DNA of 64,000 nt, taken from Cryptomeria japonica. Lineage: Eukaryota; Streptophyta; Pinopsida; Cupressales; Cupressaceae. Location of the stretch: NCBI RefSeq assembly GCF_030272615.1, contig NC_081414.1:665289938-665353937 (forward strand). The letters are read 5' to 3'. Of this stretch, positions 1 to 11,570 are shown in pieces; the stretch's first letter is position 1; each line of letters opens with the position of its first letter. A model generated the notes under the pieces. That model was given only the letters and a program-made list of their open reading frames with translations, was not told the origin of the DNA and searched no databases. Position numbers and translations under genes: made by a program.

Positions 1-3000
1 GAGGAGATTCAGGTCAGACCCCAGGACTCGAGGGATCGGTTCCAGAACCGTAACCCTACACCAAAGACTTATGAGTTTCAGAAACCCCATTGGAAGGGTA
101 ACAACAGACACACATTGGGGTTCTCCAAACCCCCTCCTCTGCAGCAGTCACAGCAAAACCAGAGGCAAAGGCCTCCATAGAGTCAGCAGGGTGCGAAGCC
201 CAAGCAGTGGCAGTCACGGGGTCAAAGGTGAGATTAGAGATCTCAGGCTCCTTACACACCTCCGGCGAGGACTCAGCAGTCCTCTAGAGGTGGGTATAGT
301 GGTTCTAGCAGGACAAGGGGATAGTCTTTCTCCAAACCACAAGGAGTGCAGTTTCAGGCATGTGACGCTTGCTTCACATGTGGAGCCATGGGACACATGG
401 TGAGAGAGTGTCCTCAGGGTCAGATGGCAGGAATTCAGAGGATGGCAGCATCAGAGCCGACAGTTGGGGATATGGGCAAGTCCCATAGGGTCTTCACAGC
501 GGTTGACAATCGCCAGGCAGAGCATCAGGCCACAGTTATTGAGGTAGCAGGTTTGATCAGAGGTAGGAGTGTATCTATATTATTTGATTCAGGAGCTATT
601 GATTGTTTTATATCTCCATTGGTTGTGGAGCATTGCGGGCTAGTGGCAATTAGACAAGAGGTCAGTTGGGAAGTGGAATTAGCTTCAGGGGCTAGAGTGT
701 CAGTGGAATCAGAGGTTAGAGGATGTCAACTTCAGATTGGTAATACCACCACCTTAGTAGACCTTAGACTTACACCACTTGGATCATATGGCATCGTACT
801 TGGCATGGATTGGCTTTATGCTCATAGAGCTAGGATGGATTGTCACCTGAAAAGGATCGAGTGTGAGGATGATCATGGTTCTCCCATAGTAATCATTGGG
901 ATTCAGAGACCCATGTCTCTTTGTATGATCTCCACCATGCAGCTTAAGCGGAGGATGCGAAAGGGATGCCAGTTATTTGCCATCACCATTAGTGATAGAG
1001 AAGAAGAAGAGGAAAAGGAACCATCTATTGACGACCATCCTATCCTTAAGGGATTTTCAGATGTATTTTCTTCAGAGTTACTCGATATGCCGCCTCGTAG
1101 AGAGATTTATTTTCATATAGACCTTGTTCCAAGAGCTGAACCAGTTTCAAGAGCACCATATAGGATGACCACAAATGAGCTTAATGAGCTCAAGATGCAG
1201 CTTGAGGAACTCCTAGAGAAGGGCCACATTCATCCTAGTGTATCCCCTTGGGGTGCACCAGTCATCTTCATGAAGAAGAAGGATGGATCTCTTTGATTAT
1301 GCATGGATTACCGTCAGTTGAACAAAGTAACCATCAAGAACCGATATCTGTTGCCCAGGATCGACGATTTATTTGACCAACTTCAGGGTGCCAAAGTATT
1401 TTTCAAGATTGATCTAAAGTCAGGGTACCATCAGTTGAGGATAGTGGATAGCGATATCCACAAGACCGCGTTTCACACTAGATATGGCCACTATGAGTTC
1501 ACCATGGTTCCATTCGGTCTTACGAATGCCCTAGCTATTTTCATGAGTCTCATGAATGGAGTATTCTGCACATTCCTTGACCGTTTTGTGATTGTATTCC
1601 TTGACGACATATTGATATATTCACGGAATGAGGAGGAGCATGAGGAGCACCTGAGACAGGTTTTGCAGTGTTTGAGGGATAATCAGTTATATGGCAGTTT
1701 GTCGAAGTGTGCTTTCTTTAGAACAGAGGTCAAGTACCTTGGTCATGTTATATCTGGTGATGGGATCTCAGTAGACCCATTGAAGATCAGAGCCATTATG
1801 GATTGGCCAACGCCTACCAGTGTGATAGAGGTCAGGAGCTTCATGGGCTTAGCAGGTTATTATCGATGTTTTGTTGAGGGATTCTCTAGAGTCTCTCATC
1901 CTATTACTTCTCTTCAGCACAAAGGGAAGAAATTTGAGTCGACGGAGAAGTGCGAGAAGGCCTTTCAGGAACTTAAAAAGGCACTTACTACTGCACCTAT
2001 CCTTGTAGTACCAGATCATTTAGCTGATTTCATGGTTTGCACAGATGCTTCCCTAGAGGGTTTAGGAGCAGTCCTTATGCAGGGTGGTAGAGCTATAGCT
2101 TTTGAGTCTAGGAAACTCAAGACTCATGAGCTTAATTACCCTATTCATGACCTTGAGCTTGCAGCAGTAGTGCATGCACTTGTGAGGTGGAGACATTTCC
2201 TTTTGGGTCATCATTTTGAGTTGCACTCAGACCATCAAAGCCTTCAGTACATATTCACTTAGCCAAATCTTAATGCACGTCAGAGGAGATGGATGGAATT
2301 CTTGTGCGAGTATGATTTTGACGTTCACTACATCAAAGGGAAAAAAAATGTAGTTGCAGATGCTTTGAGTAGGAGACGTCATGAGGTATACACCATATCT
2401 ATGGGCATGGATTTGAGAGATTGGATAATGCAGTAGTTGCCAGAGGATGGATGGTATTTAGAGGTTTGCCAGGCTATACAATCTTAGGAAACTTTAGAAG
2501 GGAAATATGTGGATTATTCCTTAGAGTCCGATGATTTATTATGCCATAGAGGGCGCATCTATTTACCTTCTTCCGAGGGATTGTGGGAGTTCATTATCAT
2601 AGAAGCTCATAGAGCTCCTTATGCAGCACATCTCGGGGTTAAGAAGATGCATGCAGACTTGAGGGAATTGTACCATTGGCCAGGAATGTGATAGCTTATT
2701 GCTAAGTTGGTAGCCTGATGTCTCGAGTGTCAGAGAGTCAAGGCGGAGCACCTCCATCCAGGTGGGTTGCTCCAATCTCATGCTATACCAGAGTGGAAGT
2801 GGGATACTATATCCATGGATTTCATCATTGGTCTTCCCATGTCATCTCATCGCCATGATGCCATCTTGGTGACGGTTGACAAGTTGACCAAAGTGGCCCA
2901 CTTTTCACCAGTTCGTACCACCTTCACAACACTAGTAGTAGCATAGGTGTTTTTGCGAGACATTGTCAGACTTCATGGCATTCCATGCAAGATCATTTCC

Positions 3001-3879
3001 GATAGGGATTCCCTCTTCACTTCTTCCTTTTGGAAGGCATTACAGGCAGCTATGGGTACCAAGCTCAATTTTAGTACGGCCTACCATCCAGAAACGGATG
3101 GCCAAACAGAGAGGGTTAATCAGGTGTTAGAGGATATGCTTCGCATGTACGTCATGGATCACCAGACCAGATGGGAAGAGTACCTTCCCTTAGTGGAGTT
3201 TGCCTATAACAATGGGCATCACACGTCCTTGGGGATGCCACCCTATCAGGCATTATATGGTAGACCTTGTAGGACACCGTTGAGTTGGGACCGCATAGAG
3301 GACAGAGTTACTATTGGTCCTAAGATAGTTCAGGATATGGAGCAGCAGGTGGATTTGATTAGGCAACGTCTTAGAGAGCCACAAGATAGACAGAAGAAAT
3401 ATGCAAATGCAAAGAGGATAGATCGTAGCTACTTGGTTGGAGACAGAGTCTTCTTGAGAGTGCGACCGCATAAGAGTCCAATCCGTTATGGAAAGGGTTC
3501 TAAGCTCGCACCTCAATTTGTAGGACCATTTGAGATCCTTGAGAGGATAGGACCAGTTGCCTACCATTTAGCATTGCCACCTAGCCTGTCGCGCATCCAC
3601 GATGTGTTTCATGTTTCAGTTTTGAGGAAGTATATCTATGATGAGTCTCATATTCTAGATTCGGATGCCTTGTAGGTGGAGTCGGATGGGCATCTAGCTT
3701 TGGAGCCCATTCGCATTTTGGCATGCTGGACGTTGGGCCTTCGAGATCGAGAGCTAGACCAGGTTAGGGTCCAGTGTGATTGCTATGATGAGGTCACAGC
3801 CTCATGGGAGGATGCAACACGTATGAGATCACAGTACCCCCACCTTTTTGATGAACTCCAGGAGGAAGTTCATGCCTAG
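1..3879 (+). pseudogene. Chromovirus A gag-pol (Ty3/gypsy), 5' truncated by window edge
   Basis: Retrotransposon polyprotein in one uninterrupted frame (frame 1) from the window edge to TAG 3877-3879. Order: glutamine-rich Gag tail; CCHC knuckle at 370-411 (C-x2-C-x4-H-x4-C); aspartic protease with DSG at 586-594; reverse transcriptase with FLDDIL, catalytic Asp pair at 1603-1608; RNase H from about 2030; integrase zinc region about 2600-2740 and DDE core about 2810-3200, including a typical HPETDGQTERVNQ stretch; GPY-like end; chromodomain-like tail about 3700-3840. This order and the HDVFHVSVLRKY-like end are those of chromoviruses, probably the Tekay/Del branch (family knowledge). Internal stops include 1294-1296, 2260-2262, near 2434, 2486, 2689-2694, 2733 and 2944, and 3673-3675; there is no frameshift. 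Dead as a coding sequence but only lightly decayed. Confidence 0.93.
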
Positions 3880-3889
3880 AGGGGGAGGG
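3877..3889 (+). other. Polypurine tract of chromovirus A
   Basis: A purine run, AGAGGGGGAGGG, overlaps the end of the pol stop codon and ends immediately before TGTGAGGCCC. This is the expected plus-strand primer site directly upstream of the 3' LTR. Confidence 0.85.
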
Positions 3890-6800
3890 TGTGAGGCCCT
3901 ACCCTGACTCAGCTTGACATTTTCACTTATTTTCATATTGAGACTATTATGGATGCCTTATTTTATGAATTATAGATTTAGAACCTATATGATTCCATGA
4001 TTTGGATCACATTGACGTATATTGATGCTTCATTTTATGCATTATGATTATGAAACTTTATATGTTGCTAGAATAGAATTACTTTGAAATGGTGAATGTC
4101 ATTATTGGAATTGCAGGACTTCATTTTGATGATAGAAAAAGGATGCTTATTTTATGAATGGTTTAATTTTGAGAATTATGATAATTGCTTATGTGGAATC
4201 GAATTTGAATGAATGGGATATTGAATTATTATTGTCAAATGTATGAGTGTTTGATATGCAATGAAATCCATGTATTTAATTATATATAATTGTGATTATT
4301 TGGAATTACTAATGTGTTAGTTGAGATGCATAGGAAAATTATCCATGTGACCATAGAATTAATATGGAGAACCAAACCTTGACCTATGTACGTTTGTTAA
4401 GCTAGGGGTTGTCTATTTGGAGAGACAACACCCCGTTTGTATTGTATTTTATTTGTGAAGTGAATGATGCATGTGGTTAATTTGATTTTATGTAATTGTG
4501 TAAACCTACAAGAGACAAATTCCATGTGTGATTTTTATATTGTATTTTATTGTGTCACTTGACACATGTGCTGATTAGTGTCATTGATTTTGACTTGTCT
4601 CTTGGAGGGAGTTTTGTTTCTACCAAAGCCATTCAAACACATGAGTGTGGTCCCAAATTTGCCTTGGGTAGGGAGTCTTGGGAGTGGTCAACTCAGGTTT
4701 GACACATAGGTTAACTTCAATTGGGTTTCTAAGGGGTCAAATGGACTCCTAGGGTCAGTTTAGGGGCTTTTACAAAGGTCCAAAGGGTATACCTATGGGT
4801 TAGGGGTATTTTTAAATATGTGACAACTCCCATGTGACTGTTTAGTCACCTCAAAAAGTGGTTTTCCCAAGGTGAGCGAAAATTCAACTTAGAAGGTTCC
4901 TCCTAGGATAGACAACTTTCCCTTTTGATGTCAAACTCTCTTCCCCATCCTCTCTCACCTTTTCCCTTTCTAGTTTTAGCAACATGTAAGAGGTTGGGAA
5001 GAGCAACCAATGGGAACTCTCACCTTACCCAAGGGGTTGGGAAGTGTGAGAGAGGCCTTCTTAGGCAAGGATTAGGGACTTAGTGAGTAATCACCCACTC
5101 TCCATTGTTGGAGATGATGCATTGTTTTTGAAAATTAGTTGTAGGATAGAATTTTGGTGAAGTGTTGGTGGAAAGTTTGTGTGGATTTGGGCAGCTCATC
5201 CCCAACTAAGTCTAACATACCTATTGGCAGATTAAGGTTGGTTTTACTTCTTTTTTGTTATGTTGTTTATGTTGTTTTGAAAGAAAGAAATGCTTGTATG
5301 AGGAGATGTGTATATGTAAAATGTTTTGTAGGAGATAAATGTAAATTTTCATTTCCTTGTTCTTTGTATATGTGTTCTTGTTTTGGGAGTGTCCAAGGCC
5401 TCCTACTCTGGGGAGAGTAGGATGGTCTTGGGGTGGAAGAAGTATGACAGCCTTGGGTGAGAGGCTCTCCTTATGGAGAATGATCTCAAGGGTGTCCTTT
5501 GTGACCCTTGCTGCATAGCCTTGTGTATGCATTTGGGGGTCATAAGGGGAGAAAATATGGCTTTTATGCCTTTGGGGGGCATAAGGTGTGGAGATGAAAT
5601 TTATTGTATTTTGTTTTGCCATGAGGTGGCTTGAGTTGTATTATGCTTGCAATCTCCCCAATGGTACTTGGTCCACTTCCACCCGTGGAAAGTTCATCAC
5701 AAGTTGTGGTGAAAGTGTAGCTTGGGATGGGAAAATGCATGTTGAGTGTTTGCCTTTGTTGTTGTGTTGTGTTGTTTGTTTGTGACCCATCTAGTGCTTG
5801 GTTCTCCAAGCTCGGGGGTGGCTTCTAGTAAGCCTAGGCTGGGAGGTGAGCTCTCCATGGTCAAGTTGCATTTTTATTGCAGGTTGCTTGGGATGGAAAA
5901 GAAAAGAGGAAGGGAATAGTTGCTGTTCTAAGTTGCAGAAAAAGTTTTCAAAAAAAGAATTGTATTTAATTTGTAGCAAAAAGAAAAGAGGAGTCAATGT
6001 TGTATTTATTTTTCCAAAAGCAAAGTATGTATTTCATTATAAGTTCTTATTCATTAAAAAGGAGAGACTAGTAGGGTTTTCAATCCCATATGTAATGCTA
6101 TCTTCATTTAAAAATACATAAAATGCTTAAAGAAATGCATGAGTTTACTTAGTTATTTATGTCAAAAAAAAAGAAATGTATAAGTTTTATTAAGTTCTAT
6201 GGTTTCAAAAAAAATATATAAAAGTTGTTGCATTCATGTTTCTTTTGAAATTTAAAGTTCCTTTTATTCTTCATGCAAATAAAATTATGGAAATAAGGAA
6301 TATCATGCATATAGGCTCTTGAGCTAAATACAATTATTAAAGGTGTTAAATAGGTTTAATATATCTATCTTTAAGTTGATTTACATGTGTTTCCTAGGCT
6401 AATGTAGTTGCTGTTATAAATTACTGTTTTCTGTCATTTTATTAGTTGCAGAAAAATAAAGCTAATTAGTGTTCTATTTCCAAAGTTAAAATCTAAGTCT
6501 TAAAAGGGAAAATAGATAGGTTAGAGCTTGTTGTAAATGTGTATTTTTAAATAAGATGGAAATAAATAGAATGTCTTATCAACAAAACAAAAAAAGGAAT
6601 ATAGCATATATATTAACTTATAAAAAAAAAATATAGATAGTGAAACCTTCATCTATAACTTACTATCATTATCCTTCTAGTTTTCTACATGTACTTACAG
6701 ACTTAATAATATAAAAAAAAAGGGAAATGAGGAAACTTATAAACTTGTTTTAAGTAAGTCATGTAAAACATATATATATATATATATATGTTAGTCATTT

Positions 6801-6930
6801 ATATGTTTTATTTTGTAATCTGCATATTTCAAAAAAATAACTATATATATATATATAAATGAATGTTTAACGTTAACAAAAAAAAGAAATTTAAAAAAAA
6901 TAAAATTGCAAAGCATAAGGAGTGGGCCGT

Positions 6931-7080
6931 AGCTGTGGCAGCAACATCCACAGCCTGCGGGAGCCGCAGCTGTGGGTGGCGACGTCCATAGACTGCAGGA
7001 GCCCGTACCTGTGGGCGGCGTCGTCCACAGTTTGCGGGTCACCGCAGCTGTGGGCGACGCTGTCCACAGCCCGCGGGTAC
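6931..7080. repeat. GC-rich tandem array of palindromic units, about 38 bp
   Basis: Four degenerate copies begin at 6931, 6968, 7007 and 7046 (spacing 37-39). Each carries CTGTGG followed about 12-15 bases later by CCACAG or a close variant, so each unit can fold into a small hairpin. The array is a GC-rich island inside very AT-rich DNA. Confidence 0.75.
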
Positions 7081-7267
7081 ACCCCTACACCGCTCCTCCC
7101 TCTTCTGCAGAATGCCCAGCTCGGCCTGCGCGTAACCTCAAACCCTGTCGTGAGAAAGACAATAAGCACCGCCTCCCATGGTCGCTGCATCCCCACACCT
7201 ACACACACACACAAAAAAAAAAAAAGACATTACACTCACACACCAAATAAGGATTATCACACACATG

Positions 7268-7292
7268 CCCTAACCCTAATTCCGGGTTAGGG
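7268..7292. repeat. Perfect 9-bp inverted repeat of telomere-like sequence
   Basis: CCCTAACCC at 7268-7276 is followed, after a 7-base loop, by its exact reverse complement GGGTTAGGG at 7284-7292. Confidence 0.8.
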
Positions 7293-7504
7293 AAAACACA
7301 TGGATTTTAAAAGAAAATGTGTGAGGGATATGGGTATTTTTAAAAAAATAGGGAGTTAGGGTTATCATGGGGACTTTTATAATTTTCTTTTAATAAGGTG
7401 AAGTAATAAAAAAAAAGGGAAAGAGGGCCATGACTTCAACCTTTGAATTTTATATATATATACACGTGTATAGATGGACATTTTTACATTTCCCCCATGC
7501 CCCC

Positions 7505-7506
<2 letters not shown>

Positions 7507-7550
<44 letters not shown>
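7507..7550. repeat. (ACAT)n microsatellite
   Basis: About eleven uninterrupted ACAT units, followed directly by an (AT)n run to about 7560. Confidence 0.95.
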
Positions 7551-7557
<7 letters not shown>

Positions 7558-8101
7558 TATGTAGAATTATATATATATTTATTTGAAACCAAATGTTTAA
7601 TTGCAAATCATTTATAACCACTTTCTAATGTTATAGGAGTGAAGAAGCATTTTAATAAGAAATTTTAAACTTAAACTCTTGGGAGGATTAATTTAGGGGG
7701 ATTAAAATGACCCATGTGTGTCAAGTTGGCCCCTTTATTTTGAAATTTATTAGACACCTTTTAATTAATGGATATTTTATTTAATAGATTTATTTAATCA
7801 AAGAGTTAGGGTAAATTAATTTTAGACCCTTAGTAATTAAAGAACTATAGGAGATCATTAATGTTCCCTATCAATTAAGTTTGAGATTATTTGCTAAGTG
7901 AGTTTAATTATTTATTAATGGAAGATAGTAATAACTCTTTTGGAGAAATATTAGCTCGCTTATAACTTATATTATTTATCGCCTAATTAATTTAGTTGTT
8001 TGATTCACTCAAAAACATAGTTAAGACCAAACGAGTTTGCATTATTTTAATAAGTTAGTCGTACTAGGTTAAGTATTAAAAAAAATAAAAATTATTCCAT
8101 T

Positions 8102-11100
8102 TGTGCCCAAAAGTTTGGGCATGATAGACTTGGATTTGAACATGGAGAAAGTTTCATAACTGCAAACAATCATGATCACAACAAACCGGTAAGGCAACCT
8201 AATTATTGTAAATTCAATGGGAAATGTTGTAATTGCAACAAATTTGGTCATAGAGAAAATCAGTGCAAATTTAGGAATAATCAGAATACAAACTCACCCA
8301 CCAGTCAATGTTCCAAATGCAATAAAAATGGTCATAACTCAGACAATTGCAGAATGAATGTGAAATGCTATGTTTGTGGTAGATTTGGACATTTATCTAA
8401 TCAATGCATAACTCAAACTGGTCAAGGTTATGGAAAAGCTATTCAGAGAAACAATGTAACTTGTTATGCATTAACAAGATTGGGCATATTGCAAATTTTT
8501 GTAGAGGAAAGAGTGTACCGATGAACAATAAAGGATCTAATGACAAAGGAAAATAAAAGGTAAATGAAATCAAGCAAGAATTCACTAAACAATGGATCAA
8601 GAAGAGAGATCAGAGGAATGATGAATCTGTCTCTGCACCAGCAAAACAGAGCAATCCTGCATCGGCAGGAGATTCTTCATCTAGCTAAGGAATAATCCTT
8701 AGGGGTAATGCAACTAATTGAAGATCATGCATTTACCCTCAGTTGGTGGTAAGAAGTTATATTTCTTCTTTACTGACAGACAGGTTGAGTTACAATGAAA
8801 ATTTACTTCACTGGTGAAGCATTTAATGTGGTTGTAAGTTAACTTTTTGTTATAAAGCATGGTAATTTCTCATTTCAACTTACCAAAGAATTCAAGCATT
8901 TGAAGAGCGCAAAAGTTGAGCACCAAAATTCAGGAAGCAAAGTAGCAAAGGATTTTCAAGCAAAAATGAGGCAAAGGGAAAGGATTCCCCAAAGCATTGT
9001 AGACAAATATGACAAACAAATATGCTTTGTGATTAAAAGAGATGAAGTATGGATGGAGGTAGTTAGATCGAGAACTGTCTATATAACAGAGATGGGCTAT
9101 GAGGTGGATTCACACATCTTGGATTCATATACTAAAATACTCCTAGATGCTTGACCAGAACCAATAGATGAGATATTTGGTAATGCTGAAACTATAGAGA
9201 GTGGTGTTGGTATGCAGAAGCAAAGGAAGAAAAGAAAAAAAGAAATAAAAGACGCTTCTAAGTTTGTAGAAATTGTTAAGAAGGCATTATTGAAACTAGA
9301 TCCAATGAAAGGTATTGTTGAACAAGAAAGAAAATCAGAACAACAACCAGTAGCACATATTTCTCCTGTGGCTACCTCATCCGATTTTGACAGTGGTAAG
9401 GCAGTTGAATTCAAAAGGGTGGACAGAAAGAAAAGAAAACCCTCATCGGCACCTGCTCCATTTCCGAAGAAAGCAAGAACACTTAGAAAGAAACAATAGG
9501 TTGTGAGAGAGCCCAGTGGTCAAAAGAAGAAAGTCACACCAAAGAAGAAACATCCGGAACAAAAGGAACTGGATACTCTTTCACCGGAAGAATTGGTAAA
9601 TGAAATTAACCAGGAAGGAAATCTTAGTAATGTTAATAAGATTTATCATTCTTTTAAGGATTCAGATAAGGATACTATTGAGGAAAGCATTATTTTGTAT
9701 CTTGATATATATAAGAAAGTTCTTATTGAAGTTTTAGATATTCTTCCTAATGATTTATACTTAAGACTTGAAGCAAAGATAATGTCTGTTATGGAGTTAG
9801 ACAAGAAATTGAAGGTTTGAGGCTCTGTTATCTGTTCATCCTATTAATTCAAAGCAAGAAATAGATAACTTAATATCTAAAGCTAACAAGACTATTTTTG
9901 TGAGTGGTCACCGACAAGTTAGTCTTATGGCTGACAGAGTTAAAGAGATTGCAGATGAAACAACTCATAAATGGGATATATTCTTTGTTTGGAAGGAGAA
10001 GAAAGAAGAGAAAGATAGACAAAAGATTGACAAATCATTTACTAAAGTATATCAGAAGATAGATAAGGGTAAGGGTAAGGTTGGCAATATACCAGATATT
10101 ACAATTAAGGACAACTTACCGCCACTGGCTTAGGACACCCCACCGGTAGTAGCAGAGGCACCAACAAAAATGCAAAATGAGCTTGGAGAAGATAAGTCAG
10201 AGAAAGTAAAAGTAGATAATGTTGATCCCAAGTCAAACATTCTATTCACCATGAATGTTGACACTTAGGATATTATTATTGTGTTGGATAAAGGAACTGC
10301 AAAGGAAAATAAAGTTGAAGCTACAAATGTTGAGATCTCTAAGTCACCGGTCAACACTGTTGACAGTCAGTAGAACATTGGGATACCGACAGAAGTAGAA
10401 AAGGAACAAGAATAGAATGTATCTGAATTGACAAGGAATGAAAATAAGAATGAAAACAAGAGTGAGAATAAGGAAGAAAAAGTGGATAAATAAGAGGTTA
10501 GGATGGAAGCAAGGAAGCAAAAGTGGTTAAGGTAATTGGACAGGTATTTGGAGAAGAGAGGAAAATTATTGCAGTACCCAACATGTCTCCTAGTACATCA
10601 ACCGCATATTACAGATTGACAAATGTCACTGATGTATTTTTGGATTCCATTAATAAGATAATAGAATGTAATGCCTTAGCATTTAAGGCTATTGATGATT
10701 CTTTACTAATTTTGTAGATGACTGCACCGACATGCAAGGTTGATCACATTTTTGGGTCTATAGGTAAATTGGACACATTGTCCAAATTCATTTCTTCTAA
10801 TATTCAAACTATAGATAAGATAAATGAGGAGACCATTTAGGAAAGGTTAAATAAGGAGAAGGAAAATTTCTTTGACTAAACAATAAAGGACTATACACGA
10901 CAGATTGATTTTTTGTTACCGGCACTTAATTCCACCATTCTAGAATACAAGGAATTGTACAGGGAAGCATGCAAACCACACCATTTAACAGAAGATATTG
11001 ATGAGCAAATAAAGAAGACAGAAAGAAATTGATGACATTGCTGACAATATGATTGGTTCTTTAGAACTCACATCAGTTTTGGATCAAGAGATGGAAATTT

Positions 11101-11350
11101 ATGAAGAGAAGATTGAGAAGTTGGAAAGAGAAAAGGCAAGGCTGAGAATGAAAACCTGGGAATTAAAGAACAAAATTGGTCCTAGATTGGACAAATTTTT
11201 AACACATCAGAATGAGTTATCTAAGGCAACTATTCAAGGGGACAAATCACTAGAGCATCAAATGCATTATGTCATTGATATGATCCGATAGACAGAGACT
11301 ATAATTTTTGATAGTGCTAAGTTTTTGCAAGGTCTTAGTTTTGGCAGACA
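8102..11350 (+). pseudogene. Long charged ORF of element E, no recognised pol domains
   Basis: Open segments, mostly in two frames (8900-9154, 9212-9499, 9503-9820, 9900-10133, 10523-10717, 11049-11291), join through scattered TAG, TAA and TGA codons and at least one frame change near 9820-9900. The product after the knuckles is rich in Lys, Glu, Asp and Asn, with basic runs around 9212-9560 and a clear heptad-like coiled coil at about 11085-11200 (alternating EKIEKLEREKARLR-type sequence). I recognise no enzyme motif. It could be an extended Gag or an additional ORF of the kind some copia lineages carry; function unknown. Sequence across the whole stretch is A- and purine-biased on the plus strand. 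Confidence 0.6.
8228..8502 (+). other. Four tandem CCHC zinc knuckles of element E
   Basis: Knuckles lie at 8228-8266, 8309-8350, 8366-8407 and 8462-8502. The first three share one frame and are intact C-x2-C-x4-H-x4-C motifs, each with G before the histidine. The fourth is readable only across a one-base deletion near 8470. Such knuckles bind nucleic acid in retroelement Gag proteins. Four in a row is unusual, since plant copia Gags normally carry one. Confidence 0.9.
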
Positions 11351-11555
11351 TTTTCCAGATTGTACATAATCGGCTACAAGGTTCTAGGTAATTTTTGATA
11401 ATTTTGACATCCTTTGTCATTGATGTCAAAGGGGGAGTGGTGTAATGAGAAAAATGTACAGAAGGAGATCATTTTCTCAAGAAGAGCACTCTCAGTTTTT
11501 GGACTTCATTTTGGATATCAATTTTTGGATTTTTCTCATGAGTGTTGTCATCAAT

Positions 11556-11570
11556 GCCAAAGGGGGAGAT
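11556..11570 (+). other. Polypurine tract of element E
   Basis: AATGCCAAAGGGGGAGAT ends right before the LTR TGTTGG. A second near-copy (GTCAAAGGGGGAG) lies about 130 bases upstream, near 11425-11438. Confidence 0.85.

Larger units (their letters stand above)
3890..8090 (+). mobile_element. 3' LTR of chromovirus A (end not resolved)
   Basis: It begins with TGTGAGGCCC right after the polypurine tract. No matching CA end (a GGCCTCACA-like sequence) was found, and no 5' LTR lies in the window, so the right border is uncertain. I take it to the point where copia-like coding remnants begin. The stretch is AT-rich and carries a GC-rich palindromic array at 6931-7080, a (TA)n run near 6773-6790 and (ACAT)n at 7507-7550. 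Layout (GC-rich array, then AT-rich tail) resembles the solo LTR at 51113-55648, so a long LTR of about 4.5 kb is plausible. Open reading frames inside it (for example 5154-5420 and 5798-6121) have no recognisable domains and are treated as chance. Confidence 0.55.

Noticed and set aside
5154-6121. Several 65-130-aa open frames
   Set aside because: No domain, on both strands at the same place, inside the long non-coding LTR of chromovirus A.
6791-7290. Open frames rich in Cys, Gly and His over the GC-rich island
   Set aside because: They follow the tandem palindromic array in every frame, so they reflect the repeat rather than coding.
7507-7560. ACAT tandem units considered as a CRISPR-like or satellite array
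   Set aside because: A plain tetranucleotide microsatellite without spacers.
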